Positions 23,123 through 37,288 of a stretch of 64,000 nucleotides of DNA are shown in pieces. Location of the stretch: NCBI RefSeq assembly GCF_009498455.1, contig NZ_CP045644.1, forward strand, positions 1,054,001 through 1,118,000. The letters are read 5' to 3'. The first letter of the stretch is position 1, and every line of letters starts with the position of its first letter. Both the position numbers and the translations under genes were made by a program. The notes below the pieces were generated by a model. That model was not told the DNA's origin, made no database searches, and saw only the letters and a program-made list of their open reading frames with translations. The DNA is from Variovorax paradoxus. Its GTDB lineage: Bacteria; Pseudomonadota; Gammaproteobacteria; Burkholderiales; Burkholderiaceae_C.

Positions 23123-23920
23123 CGTTTGTGTTCCGAGGCCGGGTCTCGCCCCGGCGGGCGACCTACTTTTCTTTGCTTCGCCAAAGAAACGTAGGCAAAA
23201 GAAAGGCGACCCTACTGTCTGCGTCCCTCCGCTTCGCTGCGGGCAACCTGCGGTGCTCGCATTTCGCGGGGTCTCGCCCAAACTCGCTTCGCTCAAACAA
23301 GGGCGAGCCCTGATCCGCGAAACGCTGCGCTCCTCGGCGCATACAGAAGGGCTTGGGGATCCAGCAGGCCTTCGCTTTGCTCGGCCAGTCCACGGGCCTT
23401 CGCTTCGCTCGGCGGGGATGGGCGCCGGGGGGATTGAAGACATGCCGGGCTTCGCTTCGCCGTTTGACTGGCTCCCTCTCCCTCTGGGAGAGGGTGGGGG
23501 TGAGGGCCGACGGCACGGAAACATCGCCTGGCCCGCACAAAGGCCGATGCCCTCCCCCGCTCCCTCTCCCCAAGGGGAGAGGGAGCCAGTCCGGCCGCCG
23601 AACAAAGCAGCGGCCCAAAAACCACAACAAAGCCGAGCGAAGCAAAGGCCCGATTGCCAGCCGAGCAAAGCGATGGCCCGTTCGGTGCCCACCCCCTCTG
23701 TATGCGCCGAGGAGCGCAGCGTTTCGCGGATCAGGGCTCGCAGCTGTTTGAGCGCAGCGAGTTCTGCGAGACCCCGCGAAACGCGAGCACCGCAGGTTGC
23801 CCGCAGCGAAGCGCAGGGTCGCAGACAGTGGGGTCGCCTTTTCTTTGCTTACTTTCTTTTGGCGAAGCAAAAGAAAGTAAGTCGCCCGCCGGGGCGAGTC
23901 CCGGCCTCGGGAAACAAACG
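23123..23920. repeat. ~0.8-kb imperfect inverted repeat with nested hairpins (glgB-glgX spacer)
   Basis: The whole 829-bp glgB-glgX spacer is essentially this element. The left arm starts CGTTTGTGTTCCGAGGCCGG and the right arm is its reverse complement with few changes, ending near 23920; the centre is near 23525. Each arm contains its own hairpin, such as CTAC-N24-GTAG at 23163-23193 and its partner around 23850-23882. The core (23466-23591) holds two REP-like hairpins: CCCTCTCCCTCTGGGAGAGGG at 23474-23494 (21 nt including the loop) and one at 23563-23584. Open frames through it encode Arg/Ser/Pro-rich peptides on both strands and are not credible genes. The glgX ribosome-binding site (CAGGAG, 23923-23928) begins right after the right arm. 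Confidence 0.85.
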
Positions 23921-23938
23921 CTCAGGAGCACAAGCAAC

Positions 23939-26011
<2,073 letters not shown>

Positions 26012-26098
26012 GAGCCAAGCTCACAGCACAGTGCCAGACTCGCTGCGGACACTCTGGCGACGAACGAACAACGAACGACTGAACGAACGGAGACACAG

Positions 26099-27436
<1,338 letters not shown>

Positions 27437-27446
27437 GCGAAGCACG

Positions 27447-28916
27447 ATGCGCATCCTGCAGGTCAGCGCCGAGCTGTTTCCCCTCCTCAAGACCGGCGGC
27501 CTGGCGGACATCGCCGGCGCCCTGCCCCTGGCACTCATGGCCGCGGGGCAGGACGCGCGCGCGCTGCTGCCGGGCTTTCCCGCCATCGTGGCTGGCGTGC
27601 GCGACCTGGCGCCTGTGGCCGAATTCACCGCGCCCTGGGGCGAACGCTTCGGCCTGCGCGCCGGTCATGTCGCCATTGCCGGCGCACCGCCGCTTCCCAC
27701 CTACGTGATCGACGCGCCCGCGCTCTACGACCGGCCCGGCAATCCGTACGAAGACACCACGCGCCAGCCCTACAGCGACAACCACCGGCGCTTCGCGCTG
27801 CTGGGCTGGGCGGCGGCGCAACTCGCGCAGGGGCTCGACCCCGCCTGGCGGCCCGACGTCGTGCATGCGCACGACTGGCACGCAGCGCTCGCGCCCGCCT
27901 ACCTGGCCTTCGCGCGGCGCGCGGGCGGCGCGCGCACGGGCACCGTGTTCACCGTGCACAACCTTGCCTACCAAGGCCTGTTCGCGCCGAAGCACTTCGC
28001 CGAACTCGGCCTGCCTCCGTCGGCCTTCCACATGAACGGGCTGGAGTACCACGGCCAGGTCTCCTTCATGAAGGGCGGCCTCTGCTTTGCTGACCAGCTC
28101 ACCACCGTGAGCCCGACGTACGCGCTCGAGATCCAGACGCCCGAACAGGGCTGCGGCCTCGATGGCCTGCTGCGCCAGCGCAGCAACGTGCTCAGCGGCA
28201 TCCTCAACGCGGTGGACGATCAGGTCTGGAACCCGTCCACCGACGCCGCGCTCGTGCAGGGCTACCAGACGCCCGAAGGCCGCCACATGGCGGGCAAGGC
28301 GCGTTGCAAGTCGCTGCTGCAGCGCCAGCTGGGACTGGCCGAACGCGCCGACGCGCCGCTGTTCATCGTGGTGAGCCGGCTCACCGAGCAGAAAGGCCTG
28401 CATCTCGTGCTCGGCGGCCTCGACAGGCTGCTCGCGCAAGGCGGCCAGCTCGCGCTGCTGGGCAGCGGGGAAGGCTGGCTCGAAGATGCCTTCCGCCAGC
28501 GCGCGGCGGCAGCGCCCGAATCGGTGAGCGTCACCATCGGCTACGACGAGGCGCTCGCGCACCAGCTTTTCGGCGCGGGCGACGTGACGCTCGTGCCTTC
28601 GCTGTTCGAGCCCTGCGGCCTCACGCAGATGTACGGCCTGAAGTACGGCAGCCTGCCGCTGGTGCGCCGCGTCGGCGGGCTGGCCGACACGGTGGTCGAT
28701 TGCACGCTGGAAGACATGGCCAGCGGCGCGGCCACCGGCTTCGTGTTCGACCGCTTCGAAGACGCCGACTACGACCGCGCCCTGCGCCGCGCCTTCGCGC
28801 TCTACGGGCGCGCCGCCGACTGGCGCCGCGTGCGCGCCAACGCCATGCGACGTCCCGCCGACTGGGGCGCCGCAGCGGCGCAATACATCGATGTCTATCA
28901 ACGGGCGTTGGCCTGA
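27447..28916 (+). CDS. glgA: Glycogen synthase
   Basis: A 489-residue GT5 glycosyltransferase that adds glucose from ADP-glucose to the growing alpha-1,4 chain. The N-terminus MRILQVSAELFPLLKTGGLAD contains the ADP-glucose-binding KTGGL motif at residues 15-19. Other family segments are DVVHAHDWHAALAP, FTVHNLAYQGLF, VSRLTEQKGLHL and PSLFEPCGLTQMYGLKYGSLP with the conserved Glu and Cys near the nucleotide. Length fits bacterial GlgA (about 480). The start at 27447 follows the glgC stop by 10 bp, so translation is likely coupled. Confidence 0.97.
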   Translation: MRILQVSAELFPLLKTGGLADIAGALPLALMAAGQDARALLPGFPAIVAGVRDLAPVAEFTAPWGERFGLRAGHVAIAGAPPLPTYVIDAPALYDRPGNPYEDTTRQPYSDNHRRFALLGWAAAQLAQGLDPAWRPDVVHAHDWHAALAPAYLAFARRAGGARTGTVFTVHNLAYQGLFAPKHFAELGLPPSAFHMNGLEYHGQVSFMKGGLCFADQLTTVSPTYALEIQTPEQGCGLDGLLRQRSNVLSGILNAVDDQVWNPSTDAALVQGYQTPEGRHMAGKARCKSLLQRQLGLAERADAPLFIVVSRLTEQKGLHLVLGGLDRLLAQGGQLALLGSGEGWLEDAFRQRAAAAPESVSVTIGYDEALAHQLFGAGDVTLVPSLFEPCGLTQMYGLKYGSLPLVRRVGGLADTVVDCTLEDMASGAATGFVFDRFEDADYDRALRRAFALYGRAADWRRVRANAMRRPADWGAAAAQYIDVYQRALA

Positions 28917-28958
28917 ACGGTCGCGCCACACCCCACAACCCACCCGAGAACGCCCCCC

Positions 28959-31442
<2,484 letters not shown>

Positions 31443-31465
31443 ACTGACTCGAGCCTTCGGTATTT

Positions 31466-31582
31466 CTCCCTCCCCCGCTGGGGGAGGGTTGGGGTGGGGG
31501 CACGACGGCAGTCAATGAAGCACTGCGCCGAATCGGATGCCGCTGTGCCCCCATCCCAACCTTCCCCCAAAGGGGGAAGGAG
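31466..31582. repeat. REP-like hairpin doublet between glgP and exbD
   Basis: The hairpin CCCTCCCCC-GCT-GGGGGAGGG (31468-31488) and, in inverse order, CCTTCCCCC-AAA-GGGGGAAGG (31560-31580) face each other across a ~70-bp spacer. The outer G-rich flank GGTTGGGGTGGGGGCACGACGGCA is matched inversely by TGCCGCTGTGCCCCCATCCCAACC in segments. The same arrangement, including CGACGGCA, forms the core of the 23.1-23.9 kb palindrome, so this is a dispersed family. It sits between convergent genes and could also end transcription. Confidence 0.75.
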
Positions 31583-31593
31583 CAAAACCGGAC

Positions 31594-32058
31594 TCAGCGC
31601 GGTTTTGCTGGCTCAGCCTCGGTCACGAACCCGATCCGGCTCAACCCCGCCTTGTTCGCAATCCCCATCAGCGCCACCACCTTGCCATATGGCACGGTCT
31701 GGTCGGCGCGCAATTGCACTTCGGTGTCCTTGCTGTCGGCGGCAGCTTTTTCGAGTTGGGCCGTCAGCTCTTCGTCGGTCACGGGCTTGTCGTTGAAGAA
31801 AGTCTTGCCCGACGCATCGACCGACAGGCTCACGAACTTGGGCGTGTCGTTGGGCTGGCCCGCGTCGGTCTGCGGCAGGTCGAGCTTGATCGAGCTGGCC
31901 ATCAGCGGCGCGGTGATGATGAAGATCACCAGCAGCACCAGCATCACGTCGACCAGCGGCGTGACGTTGATGTCGGACAGCGGCCGCTGCCCGCCCGCGC
32001 CCACGGCCCGCCCGCCGCCTGCGGCGCTGCTGCCTAGCGATGTGCGTCCGAAGGCCAT
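31594..32058 (-). CDS. exbD: ExbD/TolR family biopolymer transport protein
   Basis: A 154-residue subunit of a proton-driven motor (ExbB-ExbD-TonB or TolQ-TolR). A short cytoplasmic N-terminus is followed by the membrane segment INVTPLVDVMLVLLVIFII with the proton-channel Asp (D37), and then a periplasmic domain of about 95 residues ending TEAEPAKPR. It is 17 bp downstream of exbB. No tonB or tolA gene is adjacent, so TonB- versus Tol-type use is inferred only; an ExbBD assignment is favoured by the lack of tolAB-pal neighbours and by the TonB-dependent receptor at 2.6 kb. Confidence 0.88.
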   Translation of the reverse strand: MAFGRTSLGSSAAGGGRAVGAGGQRPLSDINVTPLVDVMLVLLVIFIITAPLMASSIKLDLPQTDAGQPNDTPKFVSLSVDASGKTFFNDKPVTDEELTAQLEKAAADSKDTEVQLRADQTVPYGKVVALMGIANKAGLSRIGFVTEAEPAKPR

Positions 32059-32075
32059 GGTGTGTGTGCAGCTCT

Positions 32076-32771
32076 CTAAACCGGCATCGGCCGCGCAGGC
32101 GGCGGTGCGGCGGGCTTCGGCGCTTCGCCGAAGCTGCCGAGCAGGTCGTGCGCAAAGCCTTCGAGCTCGGCCTCGACGCGGCCCACGACGCGGCCGAACA
32201 CGTTGTAGGCCAGCACGGCCGGAATGGCGACGGCGAGGCCGAAGGCCGTCATCACGAGCGCCTCGCCGACCGGGCCGGCCACCTTGTCGATGGTGAAGCC
32301 GCCGGTCTGGCCCGCGATGCCCGCGAGCGCGCCGTAGATGCCCCAGACGGTGCCGAGCAGGCCGACGAAGGGCGCGGTGGCGCCCACGGTGGCCAGCAGG
32401 ATCTGCCCGGCCTGCAGGCGCCGCAGCGCGCCGTGCAGCGCGCCACGCAGCACGCGCGTGAGGCGCTGGTTGCGATCGACCGTGGCGCCCAGCGTGCCGC
32501 CGGGGGCTTCGGCGGCGGCCTGGCGCAGCGCGGCCACGGCGGGCCGCACGAGTTCGGCGCGGTCGAAGGCCTGGAGCTTCTGCTCGGCCTCGGCCAGGGT
32601 GGCCGATTGCCAGAACGCCGCGATGCTGCGCAGCACGTCGCGCGTGCCGCCGCGCAGCAACCAGGCTTTCCAGAGGATCACAACCCAGCTGGCGATCGAC
32701 ATCGCGAGCAGCAGCGCGGCCACCGAACGGCTGACGCCGTCACCGTGGGTCAGCAGTTCGAGCACGCTCAT
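32076..32771 (-). CDS. exbB: ExbB/TolQ family proton channel protein
   Basis: A 231-residue inner-membrane protein of the MotA/TolQ/ExbB family. It has one early helix (SVAALLLAMSIASWVVILWKAW), a long cytoplasmic loop, and two later helices. LLATVGATAPFVGLLGTVWGIYGAL and GEALVMTAFGLAVAIPAVLAYN are the family signature. The C-terminal tail is Pro/Ala-rich (PKPAAPPPARPMPV). ATG 32771 (MSVLELLTHGDG) is chosen because the upstream in-frame codons are Cys/Ser/Arg-rich and unlike the family. It lies 28 bp after dapB and 17 bp before exbD. Confidence 0.92.
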   Translation of the reverse strand: MSVLELLTHGDGVSRSVAALLLAMSIASWVVILWKAWLLRGGTRDVLRSIAAFWQSATLAEAEQKLQAFDRAELVRPAVAALRQAAAEAPGGTLGATVDRNQRLTRVLRGALHGALRRLQAGQILLATVGATAPFVGLLGTVWGIYGALAGIAGQTGGFTIDKVAGPVGEALVMTAFGLAVAIPAVLAYNVFGRVVGRVEAELEGFAHDLLGSFGEAPKPAAPPPARPMPV

Positions 32772-32799
32772 TCGCGTCGTCCTTTGTGGTTCGCGACGT

Positions 32800-33654
32800 T
32801 TAGCGCAGGCCGAGTACGTCGAACATGTCGAACAGGCCGTTGCGCTGGCCGCCCAGGAAGCGCACCGCACGCAGCGCGCCCTGCGCGTAGGTCACGCGGC
32901 TGGACGACTTGTGGGAAATTTCGATGCGCTCGCCGATGCCGGCGAACAGCACGGTGTGGTCGCCCACGATGTCGCCGCCGCGGATGGTGGCAAAGCCGAT
33001 GGTCGACGGGTCGCGTTCGCCCGTGATGCCTTCGCGGCCGTACACGGCGCAGTCCTTGAGGTCGCGGCCCAGCGCGTCGGCGATCACTTCGCCCATCTTG
33101 AGCGCGGTGCCCGAGGGGGCGTCGACCTTGAAGCGGTGGTGGGCCTCGACGATCTCGATGTCGTAGCCGGTGGCCATCGCGCGGGCGGCCATGTCGAGCA
33201 GCTTGAGCGTGACGTTGACGCCCACGCTCATGTTGGGCGCCAACATGATGGCGATGTCTTTCGCGATCTCGGCGATCTCGGCCTTCTGCGCGTCGCTGAA
33301 GCCGGTGGTGCCGATCACGGCCTGCACGCCCAGCTCGCGGCACACGGCCAGGTGCGCCATGGTGCCTTCGGGGCGGGTGAAGTCGATGAGCACCTGCGCA
33401 TCTTGCAGCCCGGTGCGCAGGTCGGCCACGATGGGCACGCCGCTGGTGAAGCCCAGGAAGGCCGCGGCATCGGCGCCGAGGGCGGCGCTGCCTGCGATGT
33501 CGAGCGCGCCGGCCAGGCGGCAGTCGGGCGCGTTGCGCACGGCTTCGATCAGCATGTGGCCCATGCGGCCCGAGGCGCCGGCAATCGCGACCCGGCGCAG
33601 CGCGGGAGCGGAGGAAGAAGAAACGGAAGTGGGGGTGGTGGTCGGTTCAGTCAC
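32800..33654 (-). CDS. dapB: 4-hydroxy-tetrahydrodipicolinate reductase
   Basis: A 284-residue NAD(P)H-dependent enzyme of the lysine/diaminopimelate pathway. The N-terminal Rossmann motif is [14 protein letters not shown], after a Thr/Ser-rich, non-conserved first 20 residues. [13 protein letters not shown] and [11 protein letters not shown] follow, and the catalytic segment is [19 protein letters not shown] (His pair, Lys and the PSGT loop). The C-terminal [17 protein letters not shown] is typical. It sits 120 bp downstream of bamE and 28 bp upstream of exbB. An internal start after the Ser/Thr tract cannot be excluded, but none has a better SD. Confidence 0.96.
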   Translation of the reverse strand: MTEPTTTPTSVSSSSAPALRRVAIAGASGRMGHMLIEAVRNAPDCRLAGALDIAGSAALGADAAAFLGFTSGVPIVADLRTGLQDAQVLIDFTRPEGTMAHLAVCRELGVQAVIGTTGFSDAQKAEIAEIAKDIAIMLAPNMSVGVNVTLKLLDMAARAMATGYDIEIVEAHHRFKVDAPSGTALKMGEVIADALGRDLKDCAVYGREGITGERDPSTIGFATIRGGDIVGDHTVLFAGIGERIEISHKSSSRVTYAQGALRAVRFLGGQRNGLFDMFDVLGLR

Positions 33655-33774
33655 GGCGATTCAGTCTTTGAAAAGTCCCTACGGGAGCCATGGACACCGA
33701 CGCAAGCCAACCACCGGTCCGGCGGGCACCGCCCGCAGGAGGGGTGGCCGCCGCCGGAGCCCTGCCGCGCACGC

Positions 33775-34335
33775 TCAGCGCGCGGCTTCGAGCGGGGGGT
33801 AGGCGGCCGGCAGCGCAGGCACGGGGGCCGCCGGGGTGCCGGTGGTGTCGGCTTTCTTTTCGCCCTTGGGCGCGTATTTCTTGAGCTCGTCTTCGGTGGC
33901 CTCGAGCTGCGGCACCTTGCCGGTCTTGCGGCGGGTGTCGAGCGTGGCAACGAACTCTTCTTCGCTGGGCATCTCGTCGCCCTGGAAGCGGTCCATGAGT
34001 TCACCGTTGAAGAACACGGTCAGGCGGCGCTCCTGCGGATCGACGCCCTGGCGGCGGATCGTGAAGACGTAGTCCCAGCGGTTGGCGTGGAAGACGTCGT
34101 TCAGCAGCGAGGTGCCGAGGATCTCGCGCACCTGTTGGCGCGACATGCCGGGCTTGAGCGCCGCGACCTGTTCCTTCGACACGAAATTGCCCTGCACCAC
34201 TTCGACTTTGTAGGGAGTGACGGCAGACAGCGCGCCACGCGTGCGTTCGCTGAAACCGCTGCAGGCACCGAGGGCGAGCGTCGCCGCAATGGCAGCAACC
34301 AGCAACCAGGGCCGGCGTTGGAGGATGGCAGGCAT
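33775..34335 (-). CDS. bamE: Outer membrane assembly lipoprotein BamE
   Basis: A 186-residue lipoprotein of the BAM complex (SmpA/OmlA fold). The signal peptide MPAILQRRPWLLVAAIAATLA is followed by a lipobox LGAC at residues 24-27. The mature domain shows YKVEVVQGNFVSKEQVAALKPGMSRQQVREILGTSL in segments, then FHANRWDYVFTIRRQG and LTVFFNGELMDRF, the usual BamE core. The C-terminal tail is Lys/Pro-rich and extended compared with E. coli. ATG 34335 gives a proper signal peptide. It is transcribed divergently from fur, with an 85-bp shared intergenic; this pairing is common in betaproteobacteria. Confidence 0.93.
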   Translation of the reverse strand: MPAILQRRPWLLVAAIAATLALGACSGFSERTRGALSAVTPYKVEVVQGNFVSKEQVAALKPGMSRQQVREILGTSLLNDVFHANRWDYVFTIRRQGVDPQERRLTVFFNGELMDRFQGDEMPSEEEFVATLDTRRKTGKVPQLEATEDELKKYAPKGEKKADTTGTPAAPVPALPAAYPPLEAAR

Positions 34336-34420
34336 GGGAGAAGAGGGGGTAGCGATATGATCGAACATTGTAGCGGCCGAGCCTGAAGGCCCGGCCTCAG
34401 CCCAGGGCGCAGGAACCATC
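34336..34420. promoter_or_regulatory. Divergent bamE/fur intergenic promoter region
   Basis: The minus strand contains TACAAT (complement of 34367-34372), which matches five of six -10 positions, for bamE; the plus strand has TATGAT at 34356-34361 as a possible -10 for fur. Neither has a convincing -35 box by eye. AGGAA at about 34410 serves as the fur ribosome-binding site. Confidence 0.35.
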
Positions 34421-34840
34421 ATGGCCAACATCGACGAACTCAAGAACACCGGCCTCAAGGCCACCTTGCCGCGGTTGAAGATCCTCGAGATCTTCCAGAC
34501 GGGCAGCCAGCGGCACATGACAGCGGAAGACGTCTTTCGCGTGCTGCTCAACGAACACTCCGACATCGGACTGGCCACCGTGTACCGCGTCCTCACGCAG
34601 TTCGAGCAGGCCGGCATCCTGGAGCGCAGCCACTTCGAAAGCGGCAAGGCGGTCTACGAGCTGAACGAAGGCACCCACCACGACCACCTGATCTGCACCT
34701 CGTGCGGCAAGGTCGAGGAGTTCTATGACGCCGAGATCGAGCGCCGCCAGCAGATGATCGCCAAGGACAAGGGCTGGATCCTGCAGGACCACGCCATGTC
34801 GCTGTACGGCCTGTGCGGCGATTGCGTCAAGAAGCGCTGA
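34421..34840 (+). CDS. fur: Ferric uptake regulator
   Basis: A 139-residue Fe2+-responsive repressor. The N-terminal winged-helix domain ([20 protein letters not shown], then [17 protein letters not shown]) is followed by the dimerisation domain with [16 protein letters not shown] (regulatory metal His/Cys) and a second Cys pair in YGLCGDC near the C-terminus, forming the structural zinc site. Length is typical. It is a monocistronic gene ending in a strong terminator. It is the likely regulator of the siderophore receptor unit at 2.6 kb. Confidence 0.97.
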   Translation: MANIDELKNTGLKATLPRLKILEIFQTGSQRHMTAEDVFRVLLNEHSDIGLATVYRVLTQFEQAGILERSHFESGKAVYELNEGTHHDHLICTSCGKVEEFYDAEIERRQQMIAKDKGWILQDHAMSLYGLCGDCVKKR

Positions 34841-34868
34841 CGCTGAAGACCTGCTGAAGCAGACAGCG

Positions 34869-34906
34869 GCCCTTCCAGCCCTTCAGCTGGAAGGGCTTTT
34901 TTCTTT
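34869..34906 (+). terminator. Rho-independent terminator of fur
   Basis: An 11-bp perfect stem GCCCTTCCAGC/GCTGGAAGGGC (34869-34879 and 34886-34896) with a 6-nt loop, followed by TTTTTTCTTT. It also lies just before the convergent hprK stop codon, so it may act in both directions. Confidence 0.9.
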
Positions 34907-34908
34907 GC

Positions 34909-35868
34909 TCAGTCCGGATCGCGCCCGCTCTCCATCGCCTTGTGGTGGCGCGCCACGAAATCGGCATACGTGTCGATGCCGCGCAGCTGCAGGATCGAAT
35001 TGCGCACCGCGGCTTCCACCAGCACGGCGATGTTGCGCCCCGCCACCACCTGGATGATGACCTTGCGCACCGGAATGCCCAGCACGTCCTGCGTGAGCGG
35101 CGCCGAGGGCATGCGCTCGTAGTCGCGCTCGAAGCTGTCGCGCCGCACGAGGTGCACGATGAGCTTCAGGCGCATCTTCCGGCGCACGGCCGTCTCGCCG
35201 AAGATCGCGCGGATGTCCAGCAGGCCGATGCCGCGCACCTCCAGCAGGTTCAGCAGCAGGTCGGGGCAGCGGCCCTCGATGGTGTTCTGGTTGATGCGGT
35301 ACAGGTCGACCGCGTCGTCGGCCACGAGGCCGTTGCCGCGCGAGATCAGCTCCAGGCCGAGCTCGCTTTTGCCCAGGCCCGACTCGCCCGTGATCATCAC
35401 GCCCATGCCCAGGATGTCCATGAACACGCCGTGCATCGAGGTGCGCTCGGCGAAGTGCTTGGACAGGTACGCGCGCAGCAGGTCGATCACGAAGGCCGAC
35501 GATTCGCGCGTGGCAAAGAGCGGCAGCTGCGCGCGCTCGCAGATCGACAGCAGCTCGTCGGGCGCGGCCTGGCCGTCGGCCAGCACCAGCATCGGCGGCT
35601 CCAGCGTGACGATGCGCCCGATGCGGCGCACGCAGTCTTCCTTGCTGCCGCGCGTGAGGTAGGCCACCTCGCGCGCGCCCAGAATCTGCACGCGGTACGG
35701 GTGGATGTAGTTCAGGTAGCCGACCAGGTCGGCGGCCGACTGCGCGCGGCTGATGACGTCGGGGTCGAACTGGCGCTCCGAGGCGCCGAGCCCCGCGAGC
35801 CATTCCCAGCGGAGCGATCCGCGGAACTCCTCGAACATGGCATCGGCGCTGATGACGGTCGGCTTCAT
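34909..35868 (-). CDS. hprK: HPr kinase/phosphorylase
   Basis: A 319-residue bifunctional enzyme that phosphorylates or dephosphorylates the regulatory Ser of HPr. The N-terminal domain has [15 protein letters not shown]. The C-terminal catalytic domain carries the Walker A loop [15 protein letters not shown] (about residues 158-172), the [12 protein letters not shown] segment and the HprK signature [15 protein letters not shown]. In proteobacteria with an incomplete PTS it tunes regulation, not sugar uptake. It is downstream of ptsN (100-bp gap) in the hpf-ptsN-hprK order common to betaproteobacteria. The ATG at 35868 gives the usual [12 protein letters not shown] start. Confidence 0.96.
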   Translation of the reverse strand: MKPTVISADAMFEEFRGSLRWEWLAGLGASERQFDPDVISRAQSAADLVGYLNYIHPYRVQILGAREVAYLTRGSKEDCVRRIGRIVTLEPPMLVLADGQAAPDELLSICERAQLPLFATRESSAFVIDLLRAYLSKHFAERTSMHGVFMDILGMGVMITGESGLGKSELGLELISRGNGLVADDAVDLYRINQNTIEGRCPDLLLNLLEVRGIGLLDIRAIFGETAVRRKMRLKLIVHLVRRDSFERDYERMPSAPLTQDVLGIPVRKVIIQVVAGRNIAVLVEAAVRNSILQLRGIDTYADFVARHHKAMESGRDPD

Positions 35869-35968
35869 GCGTGCGGCGGCCGGCGCGGGACGCCGGCATT
35901 CTGGTCAGGATGGAGGGAGAGAAAGCGTCGCCGCAGCTTATCAGCAGCGGCCCGCCCGGCGCGTGCGC

Positions 35969-36436
35969 TCAGGCGACCTGGGTCGATTGCCAGCCGGCAA
36001 TGAGGCCGTGCAGCGCGGCAGCGTCGGTGCTGGACTTGATCTGCTCGCGCAGGCCGGCGTCGCTCAGCAGCTCGGCAATTTCAGACAGGATTTCGAGGTG
36101 CTTCTGCGTGGCCGCTTCGGGCACCAGCAGGAAGATCAGCAGCGCGACGGGCTGCTCGTCGGGGGCGTCGAAGCCGATGGGGTTCGCCAGCTGGAACACC
36201 GCGGCCATCGGCGCCTTGAGGCCCTTGATGCGGCCATGCGGAATGGCAACGCCATGGCCCAGACCGGTGGAGCCGAGACGCTCGCGCGCAAACAGGCTGT
36301 CGGTGATCAGGGCGCGTCCCAGGCCATGAAGGCTTTCGAACAGAAGGCCAGCTTCTTCGAAAGCACGTTTCTTGCTGGTGGCGTCAACGCTCACGAGCAC
36401 TTGAGCGGGCGGCAGGATGGACGCGAGGCGATTCAT
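35969..36436 (-). CDS. ptsN: PTS IIA-like nitrogen regulatory protein PtsN
   Basis: A 155-residue EIIA-Ntr domain protein that receives phosphate from the PtsP-NPr chain and modulates K+ transport and nitrogen/carbon balance in other proteobacteria. The active His is in GHGVAIPHGRIKG (about residue 66). FLLVPEAATQKHLEILSEIAELL is the family C-terminal half. ATG 36436 (MNRLASILPPAQVLV) is chosen over an upstream in-frame ATG at 36466, which would add non-conserved residues. It lies 191 bp downstream of hpf, across a terminator, so it may have its own promoter. Confidence 0.94.
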   Translation of the reverse strand: MNRLASILPPAQVLVSVDATSKKRAFEEAGLLFESLHGLGRALITDSLFARERLGSTGLGHGVAIPHGRIKGLKAPMAAVFQLANPIGFDAPDEQPVALLIFLLVPEAATQKHLEILSEIAELLSDAGLREQIKSSTDAAALHGLIAGWQSTQVA

Positions 36437-36582
36437 GGTGGGGTCAGAGCGGGGGCGATTATGCACCTCCTTGGTAAAAACCCCCAGTCCCCCTAATTAC
36501 TTTCGTCTACATGTGTTGCCGTGAGGCGTCGCTTCCCCTGTAAGCCTTTGCAAAGCCCCACCAATATGCTCGGACAAACAAA

Positions 36583-36602
36583 AGGCCGCCCGAAGGCGGC
36601 CT
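36583..36602 (-). terminator. Terminator downstream of hpf
   Basis: Stem AGGCCGCC/GGCGGCCT with a CGAA loop (read on minus as TTCG), followed on the minus strand by TTTTGTTTGT. It begins 25 bp past the hpf stop and should partly insulate hpf from ptsN. Confidence 0.85.
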
Positions 36603-36627
36603 GCGATGCGGGGCGCGGGGCCCGGAC

Positions 36628-36957
36628 TTACATCACGCGCTTGGGCGCCACGTGATGGTGGTCTTGCAGGCGATCCTTGTGGCGGACCACCTGGCGGTCG
36701 AGCTTGTCGACCAGTTCATCGACCGCGGCGTACAGATCAGCGTGGCTCGATTCCGCGAACATGTCATTGCCCTTGACGTGAATGTTGCACTCCGCCCTTT
36801 GGCGGCGTTCCTTTTCCTTCTGCTTTTCCACCGTGAGGATCACCTTGACATCGACCACCTGGTCGAAATGTCGCGTGATCCGGTCCAGCTTGCTCGTGAC
36901 GTAGGTGCGCAAGGCAGGTGTGACGTCGAGGTGATGACCGCTGATCGTCAAATTCAT
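36628..36957 (-). CDS. hpf: Ribosome hibernation promoting factor
   Basis: A 109-residue short HPF that binds the 30S decoding centre and promotes 100S dimers in stationary phase. It starts [20 protein letters not shown] and contains the [21 protein letters not shown] and [26 protein letters not shown] blocks of the S30AE family. There is no long-form C-terminal domain. A full AGGAGGT Shine-Dalgarno (complement of 36963-36969) lies just before the ATG, suggesting strong translation. A pyrimidine-rich leader is discussed separately. No rpoN gene is seen upstream; a helicase gene occupies that position. Confidence 0.95.
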   Translation of the reverse strand: MNLTISGHHLDVTPALRTYVTSKLDRITRHFDQVVDVKVILTVEKQKEKERRQRAECNIHVKGNDMFAESSHADLYAAVDELVDKLDRQVVRHKDRLQDHHHVAPKRVM

Positions 36958-37288
36958 GAATGACCTCCTGAGAATTGACGGTTGGGGAAATGACCGCGCT
37001 CCAGGATGAAGCGTGGCCGGCGAAACAGGTGAGGTTGGGAGAGAGGGAGAAGAAGAGAGAGAGGAAGAGAGAGATCGAGAAAGGGGGCGGTCGGATTCAC
37101 TATGCCCAAGCTGTCACGGTATTGCAATACCGGGGCTTGCCCGAGTGACGCGCCGGTGTATTGCATGCGCTGATCCGCTATTGATTCCATAGCTACCCAC
37201 GCGCAGGGGCATGCAGTTGCGGCACATTGGAAGCAAGTGTTTCCACGCACCACATGCAGTGACCCTCCCGGCCAAAGGGCCGGCCCGT
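36958..37288. other. Intergenic region upstream of hpf
   Basis: 331 bp with no credible gene. From hpf outward it contains the strong SD, a purine-rich plus-strand tract (37026-37087, pyrimidine-rich in the hpf mRNA sense), a candidate sigma-70 pair on the minus strand (TTGCAA-17 bp-CATAGT around 37104-37132), the 17-nt motif GCTA-N9-TAGC (37177-37193), and a CCGGCC/GGCCGG hairpin next to the helicase stop (about 37269-37284) without a clear T-run. Confidence 0.6.
37026..37087 (-). repeat. Pyrimidine-rich simple-sequence tract in the hpf leader
   Basis: On the plus strand this is almost uninterrupted G/A (GAGAGAGGGAGAAGAAGAGA and continuing). It lies 70-130 bp upstream of hpf, in the presumed 5' UTR or promoter, where the mRNA sense would be C/U-rich. 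Confidence 0.8.

Noticed and set aside
23128..23880. Several 60-235-residue frames on both strands inside the glgB-glgX spacer
   Set aside because: They follow the arms of the inverted repeat, are mirror copies of each other, and have Ser/Arg/Pro-rich compositions. Such repeats are often misannotated as hypothetical proteins.
26012..26098. CGAACGAAC repeats before glgC as a regulatory repeat array
   Set aside because: Only a short, irregular run. It may just be sequence drift near the glgC SD.
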